Notes under the pieces: model-generated | Databases searched by the model: none | What the model saw: the letters and a program-made list of their open reading frames with translations, nothing else | Told to the model about the DNA's origin: nothing | Translations under genes and position numbers: made by a program | Shown here: piece after piece, positions 51,256 to 60,368 of the stretch | Layout: each line of letters starts with the position of its first letter | Position numbering within the stretch: position 1 is the stretch's first letter | DNA from: Sarcodiotheca gaudichaudii | Taxonomy: Eukaryota; Rhodophyta; Florideophyceae; Gigartinales; Solieriaceae | DNA length: 64,000 nucleotides | Direction of reading: 5' to 3' | Assembly: GCA_032355985.1 (NCBI GenBank) | Contig: JAUKVZ010000002.1 | Location: 434,001 to 498,000, forward strand

Positions 51256-53022
51256 ATGATCCGTAGAAGTATTGGTGGGACACTCGGCGGCGTTGTCATC
51301 GGCCTGGTCGCCCTCGTTGGCGCCGGCGCTGGCAGCTATTCGCTGATCTCTGGCAACTCGCTCTGTAGCCTCGTCGCGGGATGCGACACGGGCGCGGAAG
51401 TGCATACCGTCGCGGACGCCAGCGCGAAAACCGGCTGTCCCGTCACGGCCGCGAAAGCGAAAGCCGTCAAAGCCGAAGGCGCCTGCAAGGAGTCCGGCGA
51501 AGCTGAGGTGACGCAGGTCGCGCTGACCGACGCCTCTGAGAAGAAGTCCTGCTGCCCGCTGACCGCAGTCGCCGCGAAGAAGAGCTCCTGCGAGTCATCT
51601 GATGAAACGAAAGTGACCCTCGTCGCCCTCAATGAGAGCGGCAAGTCCGAGTGCAGCGAGAAGAAGGCTTCCACGTGCAACAAGTCTGAAACGACTGTCA
51701 CGCAGGTCGCTCTCAAAGATGGAGACAGCAGCTGCGCTTCCAAGAGCAAGGTGACGAACGTCGCACTCGCCAAGGAAGGTTCCTGCGAAACCGCCAAGTC
51801 ATGCGAAGCGACGAACGTTGCTCTCGCCAAGGACGGCGCCTGCGAGTCCACAAAGTCCTGCGAGGTAACGAATGTCGCCCTCGCCAAGGATGGCGCCTGC
51901 GAATCAACCAAGTCTTGCGAGGCGACGAATGTCACCCTCGTCAAGGACGGCGCCTGCGAATCCACCAAGTCATGCGAGGTGACAAACGTCGCACTCGCGA
52001 CGGAAGGTTCCTGCGAGACGAAGAGTTCGTGCGAAGTGACGAACGTCGCTCTTGCAAGCGAAGAATCCTGCGAGAGCAAGAAGTCCTGCGAGGCGACGAA
52101 TGTCACCCTCGTCAAGGACGGCGCCTGCGAGTCCACCAAGTCATGCGAAGTGACCAACGTCGCACTCGCGACGGAAGGCTCCTGCGAGACCGCCAAGTCA
52201 TGCGATAAGTCCGGCGCCACCGTCCAGCAGGCCGCGCTTGCTGAAGGCGACTGCAGCGTCAAGGCGAAGTCCTGCGACAGCATGGGCGCCGAAGCGACGC
52301 AGGTTGCGATGAAGAGCGAAGGCTGCTGCGCTTCCAAGGCCGCCGTCATGCAGGCCGCACTGGCCGAGGAAAGCTGCGAGACGAAGTCCTCCTGCAGCGA
52401 AGAGAAGGCCGTCGTCACCCCCGCCGCCCTCAAGAGCGAGGATGGCTGCAGTGCTTCTAAGGCTGAGACCATCAGCGCCGCCAGCTTCGACACCGACGTG
52501 TGCGCCACCGAGGTGAAGTCCTGCTCGACCACAACGACGCAGGTCGCTTCCTGCTCCGTCAAGACGTCCACGTGCGAGTCCGGCGAAGTAATCGCCGCGA
52601 CGCCCTCGCGATTCACCTTCCTCTTCGCGTCCGGCGGCACGCCGATCGCGACGCCCGTCTTCATGGACGACAACGGCAAGGTGATCTCAAGCTGCAAGGG
52701 CGAGACCGCTTCCAACGTCTCCCTCGTCAGCGATGGCTGCTCAAGCATTCAGAAGGCTTCGCTGAACGCCGGCAAGACGTGCCCCGTCACGGGCATCTCC
52801 GAAGGCGCCGGTTCCTGCAGCGCCAAGAGCACCGAAGTTCAGCAGGTCGCCATCACGACGACCACCATGGACTGCAGCTCCGACGCTGATGACTGCGGCG
52901 ACGCCTGCATCGCAGAGGCCGGCAACGGCGCCTGCTGCCAGGAAGAAGTCAAGGACGCCTGCTGCAAGGAGACCGCGCAGGCCACCAGCACGCCGTCGAC
53001 CGCCGGCGGCGCCAGCGAGTAA
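51256..53022 (+). CDS. secreted or membrane-anchored Cys-rich repeat protein
   Basis: The 588-residue product starts with a hydrophobic helix (GGTLGGVVIGLVALVGAGAG), probably an uncleaved anchor or signal. The rest is extremely rich in Cys, Ser, Thr, Lys, Glu and Ala. Residues 167-318 are eight perfect-length 19-residue repeats with consensus TNVALAKDGACESTKSCEV, each holding two Cys six residues apart. More diverged units (VTQVALxD...) surround the block. The spacing suggests inter- or intra-chain disulfides or metal binding; planctomycete envelopes often contain Cys-rich proteins, which is a family-level parallel only. An AGGAG eight bases upstream of the ATG at 51256 fixes the start. Confidence 0.8.
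   Translation: MIRRSIGGTLGGVVIGLVALVGAGAGSYSLISGNSLCSLVAGCDTGAEVHTVADASAKTGCPVTAAKAKAVKAEGACKESGEAEVTQVALTDASEKKSCCPLTAVAAKKSSCESSDETKVTLVALNESGKSECSEKKASTCNKSETTVTQVALKDGDSSCASKSKVTNVALAKEGSCETAKSCEATNVALAKDGACESTKSCEVTNVALAKDGACESTKSCEATNVTLVKDGACESTKSCEVTNVALATEGSCETKSSCEVTNVALASEESCESKKSCEATNVTLVKDGACESTKSCEVTNVALATEGSCETAKSCDKSGATVQQAALAEGDCSVKAKSCDSMGAEATQVAMKSEGCCASKAAVMQAALAEESCETKSSCSEEKAVVTPAALKSEDGCSASKAETISAASFDTDVCATEVKSCSTTTTQVASCSVKTSTCESGEVIAATPSRFTFLFASGGTPIATPVFMDDNGKVISSCKGETASNVSLVSDGCSSIQKASLNAGKTCPVTGISEGAGSCSAKSTEVQQVAITTTTMDCSSDADDCGDACIAEAGNGACCQEEVKDACCKETAQATSTPSTAGGASE
51754..52209 (+). repeat. eight tandem 57-bp repeats (19 aa each)
   Basis: Eight contiguous, in-frame 57-bp units encoding TNVxLxxxGxCExxxSCxx. 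Units 4-5 and 7-8 are almost identical to one another over more than 90 bases, indicating duplication of a multi-unit block. Confidence 0.92.
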
Positions 53023-53057
53023 TCACTCGTTTGCAAAGTCTGATTGATTGAAGCTCA

Positions 53058-53088
53058 AAGCCCCGGCCATCTCGGTCGGGGCTTTTTT
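53058..53088 (+). terminator. rho-independent terminator
   Basis: A 10-bp stem AGCCCCGGCC/GGTCGGGGCT followed by T6 ends the Cys-repeat gene. Confidence 0.92.
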
Positions 53089-53118
53089 ACTGCGCGCCTT
53101 CTCTTGAACCCGCCCGCG

Positions 53119-54381
53119 TCAGGCGCGAACGGTCTTCCGGGCGCCGCCGCGCTCGTGGAAGTCGGTGACGAGCGGCAGGCTTTCATTCAAAGCAAGCGTG
53201 CAGAACATCTCAACGCCGGTGGCGATGGCGTCATCGTTGAAGTCAAAGTCCGGCTGATGCAGCAGCGGCGCCTGCGCCTGGTCGGCCGGCCGCAGACCGA
53301 GGAAGAAGAAGACGGCCGGCGCATAGGCGCCGTAGTAGGAGAAGTCCTCGCCGCCCATGTGCGGATCGGGCACGCGCGAGACACGATGCGAGCCGATCGT
53401 GCTGAGGCAGACATCATCGAACCAGCTTGTGAGGTTCGGATCGTTGTACGTCACCGGATAGCCGCGTTCCCACGCGATCTCGGCATGACAACCCATCGCG
53501 GTGCTGATGTTCTGAACAATCGTGTGGAATCGATCGCGCGTGCGCTCCCGCACATGCTCGTCATGCGTGCGCACGGTGCCGAAGAACTCGATCTCCTCGG
53601 GAATCACGTTCTCGACGCGTCCGCCCTGCATGCCCGTCACGGAGACCACGGCTTCACGCACGGGATCAATGTTTCGAGAGGCGATCGTCTGCAGCGCGGT
53701 CACGCATTGTGCCGCGGCGACGATCGGATCAACCGCGTTATGCGGATAGGCAGCATGTCCGCCCACGCCACGGATGTGCACGCGGAACGTGTCCACGGCC
53801 GCCAGCAGTGGTCCGGGTCGCGTGGCGATGTGACCGACGGTCAGTTCCGGCCAGCCATGCAGGCCGAAGACGGCGCCGGCCTTGGGTCCGATGACCTCGC
53901 CTGAAAGCGCGCCTTCTTCACACAGGAGTCTTCCGCCGCCGCCGCCTTCTTCGGCAGGCTGGAAGAGAAAGACGATCGGATGGGGCCGATGCTCCATCTG
54001 CGAAAGGACGCGAGCGGCGCCGAGCAGGACGGTTGTATGTCCATCGTGGCCGCAGGCATGCATGACGCCTTCGTGCTCGGATTCGTAATCAACGCCGGTC
54101 TGCTCTTCGATGGGCAGCGCATCCATATCCGCGCGGAGGGCGACGGCCGGCTTGTCCGCGTTGGCGCTATCCGTCGGGGGGAGATAAGCGACGACGCCCG
54201 TTCCTTTGGCGAGGCCGGGGACGAAGTCGACGCCCAGCTTCGTAAGCTCGCGCTGGACGAGCGCACTGGCGTACTCCTCCTCGAAGGCGATCTGAGGATG
54301 GCGATGAAGATCGCGCCGGATCTCAGTGAGGCCCCTGATTTCCGGTTCAATGAGTGAACGAATCCGCGCTGTGATGCTCAT
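53119..54381 (-). CDS. M20-family amidohydrolase (N-acyl-amino-acid hydrolase type)
   Basis: A 420-residue cytosolic enzyme of the M20D group, which hydrolyses N-acyl amino acids, hippurate or indole-acetyl conjugates with two metal ions. Motifs include RRDLHRHPQIAFEE at residues 22-35, ALRADMDALPIEE, HACGHDGHTTVLLGAA, FQPAEEGGGGG with catalytic Glu pair, LHGWPELTVG, and GGEDFSYY near the end, in the usual order. It starts with TACCAT nine bases upstream and AAGG close by. Its 3' end faces the Cys-repeat gene, separated by a terminator. Confidence 0.93.
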   Translation of the reverse strand: MSITARIRSLIEPEIRGLTEIRRDLHRHPQIAFEEEYASALVQRELTKLGVDFVPGLAKGTGVVAYLPPTDSANADKPAVALRADMDALPIEEQTGVDYESEHEGVMHACGHDGHTTVLLGAARVLSQMEHRPHPIVFLFQPAEEGGGGGRLLCEEGALSGEVIGPKAGAVFGLHGWPELTVGHIATRPGPLLAAVDTFRVHIRGVGGHAAYPHNAVDPIVAAAQCVTALQTIASRNIDPVREAVVSVTGMQGGRVENVIPEEIEFFGTVRTHDEHVRERTRDRFHTIVQNISTAMGCHAEIAWERGYPVTYNDPNLTSWFDDVCLSTIGSHRVSRVPDPHMGGEDFSYYGAYAPAVFFFLGLRPADQAQAPLLHQPDFDFNDDAIATGVEMFCTLALNESLPLVTDFHERGGARKTVRA

Positions 54382-54455
54382 AGACCTTCAATGGTAGCGG
54401 AGGTGTCAATGTCCGGGGAGCCCTGATTCGGCGACTCGTATCGGACGGGCGCCAG

Positions 54456-54986
54456 TCAGCGAAGGGGCCGCAGCGTGCGCTTCTTTCGCTCCTCGTTCCA
54501 GAGATGCAGCGCCGGCGGATGATGGCGGACGAGGCTCAGCAACTGCGACTTGGAGACTTCCAGCCGGATGGCGGCCTTCTTCTGGCGCCAGCCGGCGTCG
54601 GCGATCGTGTCCAGGGCCTCGGCCAGCAGCGCGGGGTAGTCGATGTGTTTCGGATTGCAGACGATCCGCTCGCCCTGGCGCCTGGATCGCCACAGCGCCG
54701 AACCGATCTCGCCGATGGGCACGCCGATGCGATGCTGCATCGCCAGCGCGATGCGAAGGCGCCGCATGGCCTTCTTCTTGTTTTCGATCTGGCTGCGACG
54801 TTCGCCCGCCTGCGCGGAGACCCCCGTCGGCTTGTGGATGATCGTGACGCCGGTCTCAACCTTGTTTCGATTCTGCCCACCCGGCCCGCTGGTGCGCCCG
54901 CGCCCCCATTCGCATTGCTTGAGCAGCAACTCATCGGGAAGTGCGGCCGGATGTTCGTAATGTTCGCCTGGCGCGACGGGAGGCAT
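54456..54986 (-). CDS. GGQ-domain release-factor-like protein
   Basis: A 176-residue protein with the peptidyl-hydrolase motif in GRTSGPGGQNRNKVETGVTIIHKPTG (GGQ near residue 40). Two basic helical stretches follow (GERRSQIENKKKAMRRLRIAL and NEERKKRTLRPLR). It is too short to be RF1/RF2 and resembles ArfB/YaeJ or PrfH-type proteins that rescue stalled ribosomes by cleaving peptidyl-tRNA. The extra middle region (residues about 90-150, helical, with QKKAAIRLEVSKSQLLSLVRHHP) is unlike ArfB. The start at 54986 lies four bases after the tsaD stop, giving an operon. Confidence 0.85.
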   Translation of the reverse strand: MPPVAPGEHYEHPAALPDELLLKQCEWGRGRTSGPGGQNRNKVETGVTIIHKPTGVSAQAGERRSQIENKKKAMRRLRIALAMQHRIGVPIGEIGSALWRSRRQGERIVCNPKHIDYPALLAEALDTIADAGWRQKKAAIRLEVSKSQLLSLVRHHPPALHLWNEERKKRTLRPLR

Positions 54987-54990
54987 GGAT

Positions 54991-56046
54991 TCAGAGTCCC
55001 GTCGTCGGAATGGCGCGCAGCGAGAGATCATCCGCCTGTCCGGCGGCAAGACGCTCGTGCGCCAGCCCCGCGATCATCGCCGCGTTGTCCATACAGAAAC
55101 GCATCGAAGGCAGCCGCAGATCAAGATCATGATCCTGCGCGAAGGATTCCAGCTCGGCGCGCAGCCTTGAGTTCGCGCTGACGCCGCCACCGACAAGCAG
55201 CGTGCGGCATGTTTCACCGCGCTCGTTCAGTTGATCAAGCGCCCGGCGCAGCTTGAGCAGCACGGCCGTGCATGCCGCTCGCTGAAATGAAGCCGCCACA
55301 TTCGCCTTGTCCTGATCGGACAGATCCGATTCATCGCGCTCGAACTGCACGGCGCCGCCATTGCGCTTCGGGACGCCGCGGATGGTGTAAAGCACCGATG
55401 TCTTGAGCCCGCTGAATGAGAAGTCGAGCGAGTCCGGCGCCAGGCGGCTGATGGGAAAATCGAACGCGCGCTCGTCGCCATCTTTGGCCATGCGATCGAT
55501 CTTCGGGCCGCCGGGAAACTCGATGCCGAGCATGGCGGCCGTCTTGTCATACGCTTCGCCCACGGCGTCATCGATCGTCGCGCCGAGTCTTTCGATCTCA
55601 AGCATCGAATGGCACAGATAGAGACTGGTGTGCCCGCCGCTGACGACGAGGCCCAGCGCGGGAAAAGCCGGGCGCTGGCGTTCGAGCAATCCTGCATACA
55701 GATGCGCATGCACATGATCGACACCGACAATCGGCTTGCCCATCGCCCATGCGAGGCTCTTGGCCGCCGCGACACCGACGAGCAGCGAGCCGATCAGACC
55801 CGGGCGCGAGCCGCAGGCGAAGGCGTCGATCTGCTCCAGCGTCACACCGGCATGTTCAATCGCCTCACGAACGACAGGCTCGATGCGCTCGACATGCGCC
55901 CGGCTGGCGATCTCCGGCACCACGCCGCCATATTCAACGTGCAGTTCATCCTGTGAAGCGATGACGTTGGACAGCACATCAACGCCGTCGCGCACGATCG
56001 ATGCGGCGGTCTCATCACAACTTGATTCGATTCCGAGAATGAGCAT
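54991..56046 (-). CDS. tsaD: tRNA N6-adenosine threonylcarbamoyltransferase
   Basis: TsaD transfers the threonylcarbamoyl group to A37 of ANN-decoding tRNAs. The 351-residue product begins MLILGIESSCDETAASIV, has the iron-binding VDHVHAHLYAG (His111, His115), VVSGGHTSLYL, DFSFSGLKTSV and LLVGGGVSANSRLR, and ends with the conserved DNAAMIAGLAHERL, all in order. It starts 24 bases after the S41 protease stop and is followed by the GGQ protein, so three genes may form an operon. The other tsa genes are outside the window. Confidence 0.96.
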   Translation of the reverse strand: MLILGIESSCDETAASIVRDGVDVLSNVIASQDELHVEYGGVVPEIASRAHVERIEPVVREAIEHAGVTLEQIDAFACGSRPGLIGSLLVGVAAAKSLAWAMGKPIVGVDHVHAHLYAGLLERQRPAFPALGLVVSGGHTSLYLCHSMLEIERLGATIDDAVGEAYDKTAAMLGIEFPGGPKIDRMAKDGDERAFDFPISRLAPDSLDFSFSGLKTSVLYTIRGVPKRNGGAVQFERDESDLSDQDKANVAASFQRAACTAVLLKLRRALDQLNERGETCRTLLVGGGVSANSRLRAELESFAQDHDLDLRLPSMRFCMDNAAMIAGLAHERLAAGQADDLSLRAIPTTGL

Positions 56047-56070
56047 GCGCAGGTAAGAAGAAGTCTCCCG

Positions 56071-57714
56071 CTACTCGGTGTCGTCCTCGTCGACCTTCTC
56101 GACGGGCGCATCCATGAGCCACGAAGGCAGGCCGTCGCCGGTGATGCGCAGCGTGCCCGCAAGCGAGCCATCGGCGGCATACACCTTCACCGTGCCGCCC
56201 TGCAGCTCGTACTGCTCATCAAACATCGGCTCCGGCTCGACATCTTCCTCGTCGACGGTCGTCGCCAGAGATTCAATTCGCTTGTTGACACGGCGCATCT
56301 CGCGCATCAATCGCTCGCGAGCGCTTTGCATGCGGCGAAGCTCGGCAAGCTGCAGCGCAAGATCAGAATCCATGTCTTCATTGGGCGCTTTCCAGTCGCC
56401 TGATTCGATGCGGGCGCCCAGCGCCTCGATAGCCGCGGCAAGCTGCTGGTCCTGCAGAACATTGCGCGCCCACTCCGCGTCGTGACGCACGGCTGCATCT
56501 TCATCGTCATCTTCATTGCCGATGACCTCTCGCTGCTGGCGCACACGAAGCATGTTGTTGTATTCGTCATCGGTCATGGGCACATAGAAGCCGGGCGTCG
56601 GATCGACACCCCACGTCTTCGAATCGTCTTCCCGATGAATGACCTTGCCCGACGGGCCGTAGTAGCGCTGCTCCGTGATCTTCAGCTGGCCTCGGCCTGA
56701 CTGCAGGGGCAGCACGCTCTGCACACTTCCCTTGCCGAAGGTGCGCTCGCCCAGCACGACGGCGCGCCCATTGTCGCGCAGCGCGCTGGAGACGACTTCA
56801 CTGGCCGAAGCGCTGCGCCGATTGAGCAGAATGACCATGGGGAAGTCGGGCAGCGTCCCTTCGGCTGTTGCGAAGACGGACTCCTCTTCAAAGCTGCGCC
56901 CGCGCGTCGAGACGATCAGGCCCTGGCTGAGGAAGAGATCCGCCATCTGGACGGCCGCCGACAGGGAGCCGCCGGGATTGAATCGCAGATCGAAGATAAG
57001 GCCCTGCAGGCCTTCATCGAGCATCTCCTGAATGGCCTCTTCGAGTTCGGGGATGGTGCCGCCGGTAAACTGCGACACGCGCAGGTAACCGATGCCGCTC
57101 TGCTCATCGAGCATGAACTGCCAGCTCTCATCCTCGTCGCGTCCGAAGCCGAAGACGGAGCGCGTCTGGATCTCGGCGCGGGTGATGGGAATGTCGATGC
57201 GCTCGACGCCACGTTCGACGGTGACGACGACGGGCGTGCCGGGCTCGCCGGCGAGCAGGCCGATGCCTTCATCGAGTGAGAGATCCATGGTGGACTTGCC
57301 GTCAATCTCGACGACGCGATCGCCCGCGAGAATGCCGGCGCGATAGGCGGGCGAATCATCGAGCGGGCTGACGATGGTCATCCAGCCATCTTCAATGCGG
57401 ACGGAGGCGCCGATGCCGACGTAGCGCCCGCGAAGCTCCTTGTCGAACTCCTCGATCGCTTCGGCAGGCACGAAGACGGTGTAGCGATCGCCCAGCGCAT
57501 CGATCATGCCGTCGATGGCGGCCAGCTGCAGCTCCTCGAAGTTCGGCTCGCCGACAAAGCGATCCGCGATGATGCGCTGGATGTCGATGATCGGGTCGAA
57601 CCAGTTGTAGCGATCGACATCGGTCTCGACATCGGCGGCCTGGGCGGCGGCAGGCAGGGCCAGCAGGCAGATCGCCGCAACGGCGCGGGAGAACCAGTTT
57701 CGCTTGATCAGCAC
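56071..57714 (-). CDS. secreted C-terminal-processing protease, S41 family
   Basis: A signal peptide (ending AQAADVE) leads into a 547-residue CtpA/Prc-like protease: a cap region, a PDZ domain (YVGIGASVRIEDGWMTIVSPLDDSPAYRAGILAGDRVVEI), and a catalytic domain with Ser in NRRSASASEVVSS and Lys in TFGKGSVQSV (Ser-Lys dyad). The C-terminal 150 residues are acidic and helical, an addition to the usual family. The start is GTG at 57714 because AAGGAG lies six bases upstream; an in-frame ATG at 57762 has no such site. It precedes tsaD. Confidence 0.9.
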   Translation of the reverse strand: MLIKRNWFSRAVAAICLLALPAAAQAADVETDVDRYNWFDPIIDIQRIIADRFVGEPNFEELQLAAIDGMIDALGDRYTVFVPAEAIEEFDKELRGRYVGIGASVRIEDGWMTIVSPLDDSPAYRAGILAGDRVVEIDGKSTMDLSLDEGIGLLAGEPGTPVVVTVERGVERIDIPITRAEIQTRSVFGFGRDEDESWQFMLDEQSGIGYLRVSQFTGGTIPELEEAIQEMLDEGLQGLIFDLRFNPGGSLSAAVQMADLFLSQGLIVSTRGRSFEEESVFATAEGTLPDFPMVILLNRRSASASEVVSSALRDNGRAVVLGERTFGKGSVQSVLPLQSGRGQLKITEQRYYGPSGKVIHREDDSKTWGVDPTPGFYVPMTDDEYNNMLRVRQQREVIGNEDDDEDAAVRHDAEWARNVLQDQQLAAAIEALGARIESGDWKAPNEDMDSDLALQLAELRRMQSARERLMREMRRVNKRIESLATTVDEEDVEPEPMFDEQYELQGGTVKVYAADGSLAGTLRITGDGLPSWLMDAPVEKVDEDDTE

Positions 57715-57860
57715 GTTGAACTCCTTGCGGTCAGAGAGTTTGCGATTCCTGATCCTATACAAGCAGGCGCTCGACGGGAGGCGGGCAATTCGATCGCGAC
57801 AGGCAGGATCGACGGCCTATCATGGGCCTTGCCCGCAGTTTGACGAAGGATTCACCCCGC

Positions 57861-59216
57861 ATGTCCGCCGCAAAAGAACGCACTTCCATCAAGGTCGCCG
57901 CCGAAAAGGCGGTGCTCGCGGCCGTGCATCTGCCGGAGAGCCGCTTCGATCCGCGCGATCCGCTCGGCGAGCTTGGCGCCCTCGCGGAGACCGCCGGCGC
58001 CGAGGTGGTCGGGCAGATCATCCAGCAGCGCCAGCGGCCTGAAGCCGGCACGTACATGGGCAAGGGCAAAGTGGAGGAACTCAAGGGCCTCTGCGAGATG
58101 ACCGGCGCAACGCTGGTGATCTTTGATCACGATCTCTCGCCGGCCCAGATCGGCAATATTGAAGAGGCCGTGGAGCGAAAGATCGTCGATCGCTCGGAGC
58201 TGATCCTGGACATCTTCGCCAGCCGTGCGACGACGCATGAGGCGAAGCTGCAGGTGGAGCTTGCGCAGCTCGAGTACACGTATCCGCGCCTGCGAGCGAT
58301 GTGGTCGCACCTGGAGCGCATCGTCGGCGTGGGCGGCGTGGTCGGCATCGGCGCGCGCGGCCCCGGTGAGCAGCAGCTTGAGATCGATCGCCGCATCGTG
58401 CAGCGCAAGCGCACGGCATTAAAGCGCGAACTGGAGGACATCCAGACGCGCAAGCGCCGCCTCGTGCAGAAGCGCAAGGTGGATCACTTCACCGTCGGCC
58501 TGGTCGGTTACACGAACGCCGGCAAGTCCACGCTCTTCAATGCGCTGACAACCGGCGGCGCTTATGCGGATGATCGCCTGTTCGCGACGCTCATCACGCG
58601 CACGCGCGACTGGAACCTCGGCGGCGGGCAGACGGTGATGCTGTCGGACACTGTCGGCTTCGTGCGTGATCTGCCTCACAATCTTGTCGCAAGTTTCAAG
58701 GCGACACTCGAAGAGACGCTGCACGCCGATCTGCTGCTCATCGTGCTGGATGTCTCGGATCCGAACGCCGAGCTTCAATACGACACGGTCAATCAGACGC
58801 TGGATGAACTGTTCGAGGAGCAGGCGAAGGTGGAGGACGCCGAGCACACGGGATGGACGCCGCCCGAGCGGCTGCTGGTGCTCAACAAGGTCGACATGCT
58901 TCAGAACAATGCGGAGTTGATCGTGTGGGAGAATCGCGTGCGCGGCGCGATTGGCCTGTGTGCGAAGGATCCGGAGCATCCGGGGCATGCGGCATTGCGC
59001 GAAGCCGTGCGCGGCGCGATGATGGGCCGCGTGGAGGAGCGATTCGTCTCCGTGCCGCTTTCTGATTCGAGAACCGTCAGCACGATCGAGAATCGCGCTG
59101 AGGTGCTTGAAAGGGAATATGACACGGATCAGGTGCGATTCCGTGTGCGAATCGGTCAGCGTCAGATTGATGAGCTGCGTGCCGCGGGCGCGCAGATGAC
59201 CATCGAAGAGGCGTAA
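57861..59216 (+). CDS. hflX: ribosome-associated GTPase HflX
   Basis: HflX splits stalled or heat-damaged 70S ribosomes. The 451-residue product has the N-terminal HflX domain with GTYMGKGKVEELK and the long helical hairpin, then the GTPase domain: Walker A GYTNAGKSTLFN (about residues 215-226), switch I as LFATLITRTRDW, G3 in LSDTVGFVRDLPHNLV, and NKVD. Most HflX have DPTTR or DTRTR at switch I, so ITRTR is a substitution of the Asp. GAAGGA upstream of 57861 fixes the start; an ATG at 57822 is in frame. A TolB-like gene starts 15 bases later. Confidence 0.95.
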   Translation: MSAAKERTSIKVAAEKAVLAAVHLPESRFDPRDPLGELGALAETAGAEVVGQIIQQRQRPEAGTYMGKGKVEELKGLCEMTGATLVIFDHDLSPAQIGNIEEAVERKIVDRSELILDIFASRATTHEAKLQVELAQLEYTYPRLRAMWSHLERIVGVGGVVGIGARGPGEQQLEIDRRIVQRKRTALKRELEDIQTRKRRLVQKRKVDHFTVGLVGYTNAGKSTLFNALTTGGAYADDRLFATLITRTRDWNLGGGQTVMLSDTVGFVRDLPHNLVASFKATLEETLHADLLLIVLDVSDPNAELQYDTVNQTLDELFEEQAKVEDAEHTGWTPPERLLVLNKVDMLQNNAELIVWENRVRGAIGLCAKDPEHPGHAALREAVRGAMMGRVEERFVSVPLSDSRTVSTIENRAEVLEREYDTDQVRFRVRIGQRQIDELRAAGAQMTIEEA

Positions 59217-59231
59217 GCGAGGAGGCGCGGC

Positions 59232-60134
59232 ATGCGCAAGACTCTCGTCCTGGCGTTCATCTTCAGCACGGCAAGCGCATGCTCAGGTTTGGCGCACGCC
59301 CAGTCCTGGTCACCCGACGGCGAACGCATCGCCTTCTGGTGGTTCGGCGACAACGAGGACATCTGGATCGTCGATGCCGACGGCGGCAGGCCGGCGCGGC
59401 TGACGCATGACGCCGCGGGCGACAATCGTCCGGAGTGGACGCCCGATGGCGAATATCTGACCTTCGCTTCCACGCGCCGGCCAAGGGCGAACATCTACCA
59501 GATGCGCCCCAACGGCACGGATGTGCAGGCGCTGACCGAAAGCGACCCCGACGAGGAATACGGCGACGCGCAAGTGTCGCCCGATGGCGAATCGATCGTC
59601 TGCCACATCGGCGACGGGCTGGTCTTTGATATCTGGCTCTTTGATCGCGACTTCAACGATGGCGTGCGCCTGACGAATACGGCGTCACAGGGAAAGAAGA
59701 GTTCGTCGCCACGGTTTTCACCGGATGGCGAGCGCATTGTCTTCGTCTCCAACCGCGATGGCTCGGATGACATCTTCGTGATGAATCGCGACGGCTCGGA
59801 TCAGACGAATCTGACGAAGACGAAGGAGTTCGCCGAGTTTCATCCCGCGTGGTCGCCGGAGGGAGATCGCATCGTCTTCGTCTCGTATCTGATGGGCGGC
59901 TTCGATCTTCATCTGATCCAGGCCGACGGCACGGAGCGAAGGCGCGTGACGTATTCGCCTCAGACGTACGAGTTTTCGCCCGGCTGGTCGCCCGATGGCG
60001 ACTGGATCGCCTTCACCCAGTATCGGGACACGGTGTGGGACGACGATTCGAAGCAGGATCCGCAGGCATCGCTGGTGGTGATCCACCCGGATGGGACGGC
60101 GGCTCGCGTGATCGCGAAGAAACCTCGCCGCTGA
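59232..60134 (+). CDS. secreted TolB-like beta-propeller protein
   Basis: A 300-residue protein with a signal peptide (ending AHAQ) and about six WSPDGExIxF-type repeats (for example residues 27-36, 70-78, 117-124, 163-172, 207-216, 254-263), forming a PD40/TolB six-bladed propeller. It lacks the N-terminal domain of TolB, so it is probably a free periplasmic or surface propeller. AGGAGG lies just before the ATG. It follows hflX by 15 bases and would be co-transcribed. Confidence 0.85.
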   Translation: MRKTLVLAFIFSTASACSGLAHAQSWSPDGERIAFWWFGDNEDIWIVDADGGRPARLTHDAAGDNRPEWTPDGEYLTFASTRRPRANIYQMRPNGTDVQALTESDPDEEYGDAQVSPDGESIVCHIGDGLVFDIWLFDRDFNDGVRLTNTASQGKKSSSPRFSPDGERIVFVSNRDGSDDIFVMNRDGSDQTNLTKTKEFAEFHPAWSPEGDRIVFVSYLMGGFDLHLIQADGTERRRVTYSPQTYEFSPGWSPDGDWIAFTQYRDTVWDDDSKQDPQASLVVIHPDGTAARVIAKKPRR

Positions 60135-60183
60135 GGGCCGGGCGGCCACGGGGGGCGGTCCATAAAAGGTCACACGCGGCCTC

Positions 60184-60212
60184 TTTACAGACGGGCGCGA
60201 GATGGGGATACT
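60184..60212 (+). promoter_or_regulatory. promoter of tRNA-Thr
   Basis: TTTACA (60184-60189) and GATACT (60207-60212) are separated by exactly 17 bases; the tRNA begins 11 bases after the second box. Confidence 0.75.
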
Positions 60213-60223
60213 CCCGAGCCTTC

Positions 60224-60296
60224 GCCACCTTAGCTCAGTTGGTAGAGCGGAGCTTTCGTAAAGCTCAGGTCTGCGGTTCGAGTCCGCAAGGTGGCT
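60224..60296 (+). tRNA. tRNA-Thr (anticodon CGT)
   Basis: Complete cloverleaf: acceptor GCCACCT/AGGTGGC, D arm GCTC/GAGC, anticodon stem GAGCT/AGCTC around loop TTCGTAA with anticodon CGT, and T arm TGCGG/CCGCA with TTCGAGT. The discriminator is T, and a run of T directly follows the acceptor arm. CCA is not encoded. Confidence 0.97.
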
Positions 60297-60355
60297 TTTT
60301 CTGATCTTCGCCGCGCTGAGAAGTGCGGCGTTGTTCGTTTTTGGGGTTTGAACTG

Positions 60356-60361
60356 TACGAT
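60356..60361 (+). promoter_or_regulatory. candidate -10 box, leaderless arrangement
   Basis: TACGAT lies seven bases before the ATG at 60369, with no Shine-Dalgarno sequence. Confidence 0.4.
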
Positions 60362-60368
60362 CCACCCC

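Noticed and set aside
51754-52209. Regular repeats as a CRISPR array
   Set aside because: The 57-bp units are contiguous, in frame and without variable spacers; they encode protein repeats.
51336-52748. A 470-codon minus-strand frame over the Cys-repeat gene
   Set aside because: It is an in-phase mirror of the repeats (Ser/Leu/Thr-rich, repeating), has no start context, and the plus-strand gene has a good Shine-Dalgarno and an N-terminal hydrophobic helix.
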